This document shows, piece after piece, positions 56,721 through 64,000 of a DNA stretch of 64,000 bases (position 1 is the first letter of the stretch; each line of letters opens with the position of its first letter). A program made the position numbers and the translations under genes. The stretch comes from Streptomyces sp. NBC_00353 (GTDB taxonomy: Bacteria > Actinomycetota > Actinomycetes > Streptomycetales > Streptomycetaceae). Where the stretch lies: contig NZ_CP107985.1 in assembly GCF_036108815.1 (NCBI RefSeq), positions 7,623,501 to 7,687,500 on the forward strand, given 5' to 3'. The notes under the pieces were generated by a model. The model did not search any database. It was not told the origin of the DNA and saw only the letters and a list, made by a program, of their open reading frames with translations.

Positions 56721-58994
56721 ATGACAGGACCCCTGGTCCCTTTCCGCGAAATCGTTCTCAAGGTTCACAGCAGGTGCGATCTTGCCTGCGACCATTGCTA
56801 TGTCTATGAACATGCAGATCAGAGCTGGCGTACCCGTCCGAAAACTCTCTCTGACGAAGTCATCTTCCGGACTGCTCAGCGCCTGGCTGAGCATGCCAAG
56901 ACACATGCACTGCCCTCCGTGTCAGTGATCCTGCACGGAGGGGAGCCTCTGCTGGCGGGGCCCGCGCGACTGAGGCGTATCTGCGAAGAGCTCACCGCCG
57001 CCTTCGACGGCGTCGCCGAGCTCGACCTCCGTATCCATACCAACGGTCTGCAGCTCAGCCCCCGCTATCTCGACCTCTTCAGCGAGTACGACGTCAAGGT
57101 GGGCATCTCCCTCGACGGTGACCGCGAAGCAAACGACCGGCACCGCCGGTTCGCCGACGGACGCAGCAGCCACCCCCTGGTCCTCAAGGCCGTCGAGCTG
57201 CTCCGTCAGGAGCGGTACCGCCACCTGAACCTCGGTCTCCTGTGCACGATCGACATCGAGAACGACCCGCGCGCGGTACTCGACGCCCTTGTCGAGCTCG
57301 ATCCGCCGCTCATCGACTTCCTCCTTCCGCACGCCACCTGGGACGAGCCGCCGCCGCGCCCGGACGGCTCGCGCACCGCCTACGCCGACTGGCTCCTCGC
57401 GGTATTCGACCGCTGGCAGGAGCAGGGGCGCCCGGTGCCTGTGCGGCTCTTCTCCTCGGTCCTGTCCACACTGAGCGGTGGTCCCAGCCTCACCGAGTCC
57501 CTCGGGCTCGCCCCCACCGACCTCGTCGTCGTCGAGACCGACGGCCAGTTGGAGCAGGTCGACTCGCTCAAGAGCGCCTACGAGGGCGCGGCGGCCACCG
57601 GGTTCGACGTCTTCACGCACGCCTTCGATGAGGTCGCGGCCCATCCGGGGGTCCGCGCCCGGCAGCTCGGGCTGGACGGCGTCAGCGAGACCTGCCGCAG
57701 CTGCCCCGTCGTGCGTTCGTGCGGCGGCGGTCTGTACACCCATCGCTACAAGTCGGTGGATGCCGTGGATCCCGCCCGGGCGTTCGACCACCCTTCCGTG
57801 TACTGCGACGATCTCGAGGCACTGGTGCGCGGCATCGAGGAGCGGACATCGGCCGCCGCCGTACCGGCCGCGGTGGCGGACCCCGCCGAGCTGGGCGCCG
57901 AACAGCGGGACCTCACCCGCACCGCGCTCGCCGTGCTCCACAGCGACCTGGACGGACGCGGCGGCGACCACTGGGCGACCGCCTGGGAGCTGGCGTCGAC
58001 GGTTGAGGGCTCCGAGGGCGGATCGCGAGGCCTGGACGAGGCGCTCGCGCACCCCTACGCCCGCAGCTGGCTGCATGACGCACTCTCCGCCGTGCACGAG
58101 GAGAGGCCGGACGCCGGGAGGGTCGCGTGGCGGCTGTCGTCGTACGTCGCGGCCGCCGCGGTCCGCGCCGGGCTCGATCTGACCGTACCGGTCGCCTACC
58201 GGGACGGCATGCTCGCCCTGCCCGGCCTCGGCTCGCTGCGGATCGACGGGCCGCAGGACGGCACGGCCCAGGTCCGCGTCACCGACGACGGCTTCCTGGT
58301 GCGCCGCGCGAGTGACGGCCGTCAGGGTGCTTTCGAACGGCGGATCGTGCGGGACGGGGCGGCCGGTCGGGACTGGTTCCCGGTACGCCGGCTCGGTGGC
58401 GGTGACGCACCCGGTGCGGCGCCCGGCTCGGCCCCCCGTTGGGTGCTCGACGACCTGGACCCGTACCGCGACTGCTTCCACGCCCGCCCGGCCGCCCGGC
58501 TCCGGCAGGACGAGGCCGACCGCCTCGGCGCCGGACTGGACCGGGCCTGGGCACAGATCGCGAAGCGCGCTCCGCGGCACGCCGCGGAGATGGCCGAAAG
58601 TCTGACCACGGTGACGCCACTGACCGGCCCGGCGCCGGGGGAGCCCTCGGTGGGGCGGCACGGGTACGGCGCGCTGGGCATCCGACCGGACGGCAGCGCC
58701 GAGCAGTTGCCGCACGCTCTGCTGCGTGGCTTTCGCCGGGCCAAACTCCGGGCGCTGCTCGATGTCACGGATCTTTACGCGGCGGACGGCTCCTGGGAAC
58801 ATCGGACGCCGTGGCAGGAGGAACTGGTTCCGTTTTCCCGGCTGCTGGCTGAAACGTACGAACGGGTGGCGCTCGGGGCATTTGAGCCGCATTATCTCGA
58901 CGGCGTACCGCAGGCCATCGAAACGCTGGAGCGCGCGGCCGAGCTCACCGTCAGCGGAAAGCAGCTGCTCGACCTGATGAGAAAAGAGGTCTGA
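56721..58994 (+). CDS. fxsB: Radical SAM/SPASM peptide maturase FxsB
   Basis: 757 residues. The radical SAM cluster is C19-x3-C23-x2-C26 (SRCDLACDHCYVYEH), followed by VILHGGEPLL and RIHTNGLQLS. SPASM cysteines for auxiliary clusters are at 325, 328, 334 and 362 (ETCRSCPVVRSCGGGLYTHR; VYCDD). The C-terminal half matches the HExxH peptide-modification domain (RHGYGALGIRP; AKLRALLDVTDLY), but HEFQH-like residues are replaced by RGFRR (669-673), so the metal site is lost, as in the 'inactivated' FxsB form. Predicted to make a cyclophane in FxsA. It follows fxsA directly. Confidence 0.92.
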   Translation: MTGPLVPFREIVLKVHSRCDLACDHCYVYEHADQSWRTRPKTLSDEVIFRTAQRLAEHAKTHALPSVSVILHGGEPLLAGPARLRRICEELTAAFDGVAELDLRIHTNGLQLSPRYLDLFSEYDVKVGISLDGDREANDRHRRFADGRSSHPLVLKAVELLRQERYRHLNLGLLCTIDIENDPRAVLDALVELDPPLIDFLLPHATWDEPPPRPDGSRTAYADWLLAVFDRWQEQGRPVPVRLFSSVLSTLSGGPSLTESLGLAPTDLVVVETDGQLEQVDSLKSAYEGAAATGFDVFTHAFDEVAAHPGVRARQLGLDGVSETCRSCPVVRSCGGGLYTHRYKSVDAVDPARAFDHPSVYCDDLEALVRGIEERTSAAAVPAAVADPAELGAEQRDLTRTALAVLHSDLDGRGGDHWATAWELASTVEGSEGGSRGLDEALAHPYARSWLHDALSAVHEERPDAGRVAWRLSSYVAAAAVRAGLDLTVPVAYRDGMLALPGLGSLRIDGPQDGTAQVRVTDDGFLVRRASDGRQGAFERRIVRDGAAGRDWFPVRRLGGGDAPGAAPGSAPRWVLDDLDPYRDCFHARPAARLRQDEADRLGAGLDRAWAQIAKRAPRHAAEMAESLTTVTPLTGPAPGEPSVGRHGYGALGIRPDGSAEQLPHALLRGFRRAKLRALLDVTDLYAADGSWEHRTPWQEELVPFSRLLAETYERVALGAFEPHYLDGVPQAIETLERAAELTVSGKQLLDLMRKEV

Positions 58995-59228
58995 GGCGAG
59001 GATTCCGGTTCAGTCCGGACTCCGGCACACACGGGACAACCGGGAGGGGACGACCCACGGGCGAATTCGATCAAGGACGCGATCGATGGCGTCGGGCACG
59101 GATGACTGAAAAGGGGCGTTGAATGACCGAACGCCATGGGGGTGGAGCAAGGTCCGCTCCGGAATGATGAATTCGCTCGCATTCTTTTCACTCCTCGGGT
59201 GCGGGTGCTCACACAGGACGGGGGTCGT

Positions 59229-60560
59229 GTGCACGCAACAACGCAGCAGCGAGCGGCGGACCATCGGCCGTACTTCTTCTTGAGTTACGCACATACACCG
59301 GGGTACGGCGGTGGAACGGACCCCGATATGTGGGTCGAACGGCTCTTCCAGGATCTCTGTGGCCATGTGGTGGCCATGACCGACCTGCCCGCGGGCGCGC
59401 CCGCCGGCTTCATGGACCGCGAGATACGCTCCGGCGAGGGCTGGTCGGAACGGCTCGGCGAGGTGCTCGCCACCTGCAGGGTGTTCGTCCCGCTGTTCTC
59501 GCCCCGCTACTTCGCCAGCGAGATGTGCGGCAAGGAGTGGTACGCCTTCGCCCAGCGAGCCATCCACTACCGGGCCCGCCACAACCAGCCCGCCGAGGCC
59601 ATCGTCCCGGCCCTGTGGGTGCCGGTGCCGCCCAGCCAACTGCCTGGCCCCGCCGAGCGGTTACAGTTCAACCACCGCGACTTCGGGGACCGTTACGTCA
59701 GTGACGGGCTGTACGGACTGATCAAGCTCAGACTCTTCGCCGAGGAGTACGAGCGGGCGGTGTACGAACTCGCCAAACGCATAGTCAACGTCGCCGACAC
59801 CATGCGGATCGGCACCGGCCGTCCCGTCGACTACCGCCTCGCCCCTAGCGCCTTCGGCTCACCGAGCAGCGGAGTGACCGGCCCCCGCCCCATGCAGGTG
59901 ACCATTGCGGCGGCCACCCGCCACGACCTCCCCGAAGGGCGCAGCGTCGACTACTACGGCGACAACCCGCAGGACTGGAACCCCTACCACCCCGCCTCGG
60001 CACGGCCCCTGGCCTACGTCGCCGAGGACCTGGTGCGCTCCCTCAACTACCAGGCCACCATCGCCTCCTTCGACGAGGAGTCCGGGCCCCCGGAGGGCAA
60101 ACAGCCGCCCAGCAGACCGGAGATCCTGCTCGTCGACCGCTGGGCCCTGCAGGACGAGGACCGGCGCCGGCGGCTCGCCGCCTTCGACGCCGAGAATCGC
60201 CCGTGGGTGACGATGGTCGTGCCGTGGAACCGCGAGGACCCCCAGAGCAGAGCCGCCGAGGCCGAGCTGACCGCGAAGCTCGAACAGACGATGCCGACCA
60301 AGATGCGCCAGGGCCGGGCTTACTGCCGCGCCGCCGCCCGGGGAGTACCGAGCATGGAGGCCTTCGGCCAGGTCCTGCCGCAGGTGGTCGAGGCGGCGGC
60401 CCAGCAGTACCTGAGACATGCCGCGGTCTACCCACCCGCGACGGGCGGCGGACACACCGAACGGACCCGGCTGACCGGGCCGATGGCACAGACGCACTTC
60501 ATACCGGAGACACACCACCCTGCGACGGATGCGGAGGACACGGATGACGGCCAGTCGTGA
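59229..60560 (+). CDS. fxsC: TIR-like protein FxsC
   Basis: About 443 residues. The N-terminal TIR-like domain begins YFFLSYAHTPGYGGG, then WVERLFQDLCGHVVAMTDLP, VFVPLFSPRYFASEMCGKEW: the Glu in MCGKEW sits where NADase TIR domains have their catalytic Glu. The C-terminal half matches the FxsC-specific domain (MQVTIAAATRHDLPEGR; YYGDNPQDWNPYHPAS; EDLVRSLNYQATIASFDEES; PWVTMVVPWNREDPQSR), possibly another degenerate TIR fold. Start uncertain: GTG 59229 has a GGACGGGGG site, while ATG 59136 gives 31 atypical residues. It overlaps fxsT by 17 bases, so the two are co-translated. Confidence 0.82.
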   Translation: MHATTQQRAADHRPYFFLSYAHTPGYGGGTDPDMWVERLFQDLCGHVVAMTDLPAGAPAGFMDREIRSGEGWSERLGEVLATCRVFVPLFSPRYFASEMCGKEWYAFAQRAIHYRARHNQPAEAIVPALWVPVPPSQLPGPAERLQFNHRDFGDRYVSDGLYGLIKLRLFAEEYERAVYELAKRIVNVADTMRIGTGRPVDYRLAPSAFGSPSSGVTGPRPMQVTIAAATRHDLPEGRSVDYYGDNPQDWNPYHPASARPLAYVAEDLVRSLNYQATIASFDEESGPPEGKQPPSRPEILLVDRWALQDEDRRRRLAAFDAENRPWVTMVVPWNREDPQSRAAEAELTAKLEQTMPTKMRQGRAYCRAAARGVPSMEAFGQVLPQVVEAAAQQYLRHAAVYPPATGGGHTERTRLTGPMAQTHFIPETHHPATDAEDTDDGQS

Positions 60561-63500
60561 CGGGCGCATCGTCACCTTCTACTCGTACAAGGGCGGTACG
60601 GGGCGCACCATGGCCCTGGCCAACACCGCCTGGATACTCGCCGCCAACGGCAAACGGGTACTGGCCGTCGACTGGGACCTGGAGGCGCCGGGACTCCACC
60701 GGTTCTTCCACCCGTTCCTCGACCCCTCGACCCTCGGCGCCACCACCGGCGTCATCGATCTGATCACCGAGTACGCCTGGGCCGCGACCAGCCCGGTCCA
60801 GCGGGCCGACGACTGGCACCGCGACTACGCCCGGATCCAGCCGCACGCGGTCTCCCTCACGCCCGAGACGCTCGGCTGGGAGTTCCCACAGGGCGGAACG
60901 CTCGACTTCGTCTCCGCCGGACGACAGAACCGTGAGTACTCCGCGACCGTCTCCACCTTCGACTGGGACAACTTCTACGACCGGCTCGGCGGCGGCCACT
61001 TCTTCGACGCCCTGCGCGATGACATGAAGGCCAACTACGACTACGTCCTCATCGACAGCCGTACCGGCCTCAGCGACATCGCCGACATCTGCACCGTCCA
61101 TCTGCCCGACGTCCTCGTCGACTGCTTCACCCTCAGCGACCAGTCCATCGACGGTGCCGCTTCCGTCGCCCGGCAGATCTCCGAGCGCTACACCGGCCGC
61201 CCCATCTCGATCTTCCCCGTCCCCATGCGCATCGACGAGGGCGAGAAGGAGAAGGCCGACGCAGGACGGGCGCTGGCCCGGCTGAAGTTCGACCGGCTGC
61301 CGCGCGATCTGTCCGGCGACGAACTCACCGCCTACTGGGGTGCGGTGGAGATTCCGTACCGTCCCTACTACGCCTACGAGGAGACCCTGGCCACCTTCGG
61401 CGACGAGGCCGGTCTCACCAACTCGCTGCTCTCCGCTTTCGAACGGCTCACGTCCGTCATCACCGACCAGCAGATCACCTCGATGCCGCCGGTCGGCGAA
61501 GAGGTACGGCTGCGCATCCGCGACGCGTTCACCCGGCGCAGGCCCGCGCTGCCCGCCGACCTGTTCCTCAGCTATGTGGCGGAGAACCGGATGTGGGCCG
61601 ACTGGATCGAATCAGTCCTCACCCGGGCCGGGTTCCGTGTTGTGCCGCGCGACGTGTCCGCCGAACGAGAGGCTTTGGAACCGGTGTCCTCGGTCGCCGA
61701 GAACGCGACCCGTACCGTGGTGCTGCTCTCCAGCGCCTACCTCAAGTCGCAGCGTGCGGTGACGCTCTGGGACCGGGCCGTCGCCGATGACCCCGGCGCC
61801 GCCCGGCGCCAGTTGCTGCCGCTCAGGGTCGGTGACGTACGGCTGTCGGCGCCGTACATCGACCGCAACCCGGTCGACCTCTTCCGGCTCGACGAGGTGC
61901 ACGCCACGACCGCGCTGCTGCGCGCCCTGGACCGGCCCGTCCAGCTCACCGACGGTGTCTCGCCCGGACCGCGCTTCCCCGGGACCGTCCCGAGGATCTG
62001 GAACGCACCCCCGCGCAACCCCGGCTTCACCGGCCGCTCGCTGGTCCTGGAGCGGATGCGCGACCAGCTCGGCGGCGGGATGGCTGTCGTACTGCCCCAG
62101 CCGCAGACCCTGTACGGGCTCGGCGGCGTCGGCAAGACCCAGGTGGCCCTGGAGTACGTGCACCGCTTCATGGCCGACTACGACCTGGTGTGGTGGATAT
62201 CGTCCGAGCAGATCGACGACGTGGTGGCCGGGCTCGCCGAGCTCGCCGTCCGCCTCGGCGCCCAGGGCGGCGACGACATGGCGGCCGCCTCCCAGGAGGC
62301 CGTCGATCTGCTGCGGCGCGGGGTTCCCTCGGACCGTTGGCTGCTGGTCTTCGACAACGCGGACGACCCCGAACGGCTGCGGCGCTACTTCCCGCAGGGC
62401 GGCTCCGGCCACATCCTGGTCACCTCCCGGAACCAGGCATGGTCCCAGCACGGCGATGCGCTGCCCGTCGATGTCTTCCTGCGGGAGGAGTCCATCGAGC
62501 ACCTCCAGCGCCGCGCCCCCGGGCTGAGCGACGAGGACGCCGCCCAGGTGGCCACCGCCGTCGGTGACCTGCCGCTCGCCGTCGAACAGGCGGCCGCCTG
62601 GATCGCGGAGACCGCCACCCCGATCGACACCTATCTGGAGCAGCTGGCCCAGCAGGCCCCCGAGGTTCTGGCGCTCAACCAGCCCGCCGGCTACCCGGAG
62701 CCGGTCGCCGCGACCTGGAACATCTCCATCGAACGTCTCAAGGAGCGTTCACCGGCCGCGGTGCGGCTGCTGCAGCTCTGTGCCTTCTTCGCCCCCGAGC
62801 CGATCTCGGGGAACCTCCTGTACAGCAAGGAGATGATCGAGGCGCTCAAGCCGTACGACGCATCGCTCCAGGAGAAGCTGGTGCTGGGCCGGGTCATCCG
62901 GGAGATCGGCCGGTTCGCCCTCGCCAAGGTGGACCAGGTCTCCAACTCGATCCAGGTGCACCGTCTGGTACAGGCCGTCATCCGGGCGCAGCTCAGCGAG
63001 GAGGAGCAGCAGGATGCCCGGCATGTCGTGCATCGCATTCTGGCGGGCGCCCGGCCCGATGACGACGAGCCGATCGACAACCCGTCGACCTGGCCGCAGT
63101 TCGCCACCATCTGGCCGCATCTCGGCCCGTCCGACGCACGCAACTGCAAGGAGCCCGAAGCACGCAGGCTCCTGATCGACCGGGTCCGCTATCTGTGGAA
63201 GCGCGGCGACTTCAGGACGGCCACCACACTCTGCGAGGAGCTGCGCGCCCTCTGGAAGGAGACGCTGGGGGAGCGGGACATCCAGTACCTCTACCTCTGC
63301 TTCCACCTCTCCAACATCTACCGCTCGCGCGGCCGTTACGTGGAGGCGAGGGAGCTCGACGAGATCACCCTCAGCCGGCAGCGGGAGATGCTGGGACCCG
63401 AGCATCCGCACACGTACATGAGCACCAGCAGCCTCGCGACGGACCTCGGCACGCTGGGGGAGTACACCAGGGCGATCGAGCTGGCGACCGAGGCCACCGA

Positions 63501-64000
63501 GGGGTTCAGCCAGATCTTCCACGATTCGCACCCGAGGACGCTGGCCGCGGCCAACAACCTGGCGTTCACCCTGCGGGTCGTCGGCCAGTACGCCAGGGCC
63601 CGCGAGATCGACCAGGACGTGTACGACCGGCGCGTGGAGGTGCTCGGCGCGGAGCATCCGTACAGCTTGTCCTCCGCCATGAACCTGGCCCGCGATTTGC
63701 GTGACGTCGGACGGTACGAGGACTCCGTCTCCATCCTCAGCCGTACGTACGACAGCTACAAGGCGACCCTCGGGCGCGCCTTCCCCGGCACGCTGAGCGC
63801 GGCGAAGAGCCTCGCGGTGTCACTGCGCAGGGCGGGCAGACTGGAGGATGCCCGCAGGCTCACGGTGGCCACCCGCGCCAGGTACCGGGCCAAATACACC
63901 TCGGCCAACCCCGAATCGCTGGCCTGCGACCTCAATATGGCGGCCGACCTGTTCGCGGCGGGCGAGGCGACCGAGGCAAGGGACGCTGCGCAGGAGGTCG
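60544..64000 (+). CDS. fxsT: FxsT: P-loop / TIR-like / NB-ARC / TPR protein, 3' truncated
   Basis: Open to the window end; at least 1,152 residues. Domain 1: ParA/MinD-like with deviant Walker A IVTFYSYKGGTGRTMALANT (K16-T22), VDWDLEAPGLHRFF and VLIDSRTGLSDIAD. Domain 2: TIR-like from about residue 335 (LFLSYVAENRMWADWIESVL), lacking the Glu seen in FxsC at the equivalent place (SQRAVTLWDRAV). Domain 3: NB-ARC with LYGLGGVGKTQVALEYV at about 525, LLVFDNADD, GHILVTSRN and GDLPLAVEQAAAWI. Domain 4: kinesin-light-chain-like TPRs from about 885 (GRYVEARELDEITLSRQREM; LGPEHPHTYMSTSSLA). ATG 60544 lies inside fxsC. The C-terminal end is outside the window. Confidence 0.9.
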   Translation, partial: MTASRDGRIVTFYSYKGGTGRTMALANTAWILAANGKRVLAVDWDLEAPGLHRFFHPFLDPSTLGATTGVIDLITEYAWAATSPVQRADDWHRDYARIQPHAVSLTPETLGWEFPQGGTLDFVSAGRQNREYSATVSTFDWDNFYDRLGGGHFFDALRDDMKANYDYVLIDSRTGLSDIADICTVHLPDVLVDCFTLSDQSIDGAASVARQISERYTGRPISIFPVPMRIDEGEKEKADAGRALARLKFDRLPRDLSGDELTAYWGAVEIPYRPYYAYEETLATFGDEAGLTNSLLSAFERLTSVITDQQITSMPPVGEEVRLRIRDAFTRRRPALPADLFLSYVAENRMWADWIESVLTRAGFRVVPRDVSAEREALEPVSSVAENATRTVVLLSSAYLKSQRAVTLWDRAVADDPGAARRQLLPLRVGDVRLSAPYIDRNPVDLFRLDEVHATTALLRALDRPVQLTDGVSPGPRFPGTVPRIWNAPPRNPGFTGRSLVLERMRDQLGGGMAVVLPQPQTLYGLGGVGKTQVALEYVHRFMADYDLVWWISSEQIDDVVAGLAELAVRLGAQGGDDMAAASQEAVDLLRRGVPSDRWLLVFDNADDPERLRRYFPQGGSGHILVTSRNQAWSQHGDALPVDVFLREESIEHLQRRAPGLSDEDAAQVATAVGDLPLAVEQAAAWIAETATPIDTYLEQLAQQAPEVLALNQPAGYPEPVAATWNISIERLKERSPAAVRLLQLCAFFAPEPISGNLLYSKEMIEALKPYDASLQEKLVLGRVIREIGRFALAKVDQVSNSIQVHRLVQAVIRAQLSEEEQQDARHVVHRILAGARPDDDEPIDNPSTWPQFATIWPHLGPSDARNCKEPEARRLLIDRVRYLWKRGDFRTATTLCEELRALWKETLGERDIQYLYLCFHLSNIYRSRGRYVEARELDEITLSRQREMLGPEHPHTYMSTSSLATDLGTLGEYTRAIELATEATEGFSQIFHDSHPRTLAAANNLAFTLRVVGQYARAREIDQDVYDRRVEVLGAEHPYSLSSAMNLARDLRDVGRYEDSVSILSRTYDSYKATLGRAFPGTLSAAKSLAVSLRRAGRLEDARRLTVATRARYRAKYTSANPESLACDLNMAADLFAAGEATEARDAAQEV

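Noticed and set aside
59123..59167. 14-codon ORF (MTERHGGG...) between fxsB and fxsC
   Set aside because: Too short to judge and without a Cys, FxSxx or other leader-type ending.
54852..64000. Prophage or integrative element as carrier of the fxs island
   Set aside because: No integrase, attachment repeats or tRNA target in the window; the right boundary lies outside it, so transfer cannot be shown.

Overview
The window is chromosomal DNA from a Streptomyces or very close relative. Evidence: very high GC with strong third-position GC bias, many GTG starts, frequent ATGA/GTGA start-stop overlaps, and a conserved core gene order that I recall from the S. coelicolor SCO1782 to SCO1749 region, read from tlyA to the SepF-like gene sflA. 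I see no rRNA, tRNA, CRISPR array, prophage or insertion sequence.

Bases 1-4834 hold tlyA (truncated at its 5' end), nadK, recN and a family 4 glycosyltransferase. Bases 4925-10123, minus strand, hold a PucR-type regulator coupled to a berberine-bridge-type FAD oxidase, and a GH15 glucoamylase/trehalase-like enzyme; two likely dispersed intergenic repeats lie here. Bases 10532-16446 hold pyrG, a strong terminator, an ADP-ribose pyrophosphatase, an NB-ARC/TPR protein and ald. Bases 16774-21633 form a chromosome-organisation block: orphan ParA, a basic protein with a possible ribbon-helix-helix end, scpA, scpB and rluB. Bases 21735-25244 are an NAD-salvage operon (pnuC, nadR, nrtR, ADP-ribosylglycohydrolase) with a candidate NrtR operator in front. 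Two convergent nucleotidyltransferase paralogues, a YidB-like protein and a DUF1304/TetR pair follow. Bases 28665-33140 are aroH-tyrA-cmk-plsC-der. Bases 33254-43196 are lineage-specific: a coupled pair of unknown genes, a WYL regulator, an I78 inhibitor, a PAP2-family protein, an MFS exporter, an acyl-CoA dehydrogenase, sflA, and a DUF5685 protein with a metallothionein-like cysteine tail.

Bases 43230-53447 look like an organosulfur uptake and breakdown locus: two substrate-binding lipoproteins, two permeases, an ATPase, an FAD/NAD(P)-binding protein, two LLM flavin monooxygenases and DUF1684. Upstream of the divergent lipoprotein is a 23-codon leader peptide ending in Cys, of the kind found before actinobacterial sulfur genes. 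A streptogrisin-like protease follows.

Bases 54852-64000 are the most interesting part: a SLOG-domain protein and a SLATT/DUF4231 membrane protein (convergent), then an fxs system. This comprises the FxSxx-COOH precursor FxsA (ending FNSAL), the radical SAM/SPASM maturase FxsB, the TIR-like FxsC, and FxsT, a P-loop/TIR-like/NB-ARC/TPR protein cut by the window end. A modified peptide, two TIR-like domains, a STAND NTPase, a possible ligand sensor (SLOG) and a membrane effector (SLATT) side by side suggest a signalling or conflict island. The fxs families are already named; their function and any link to SLOG/SLATT are, as far as I know, open.
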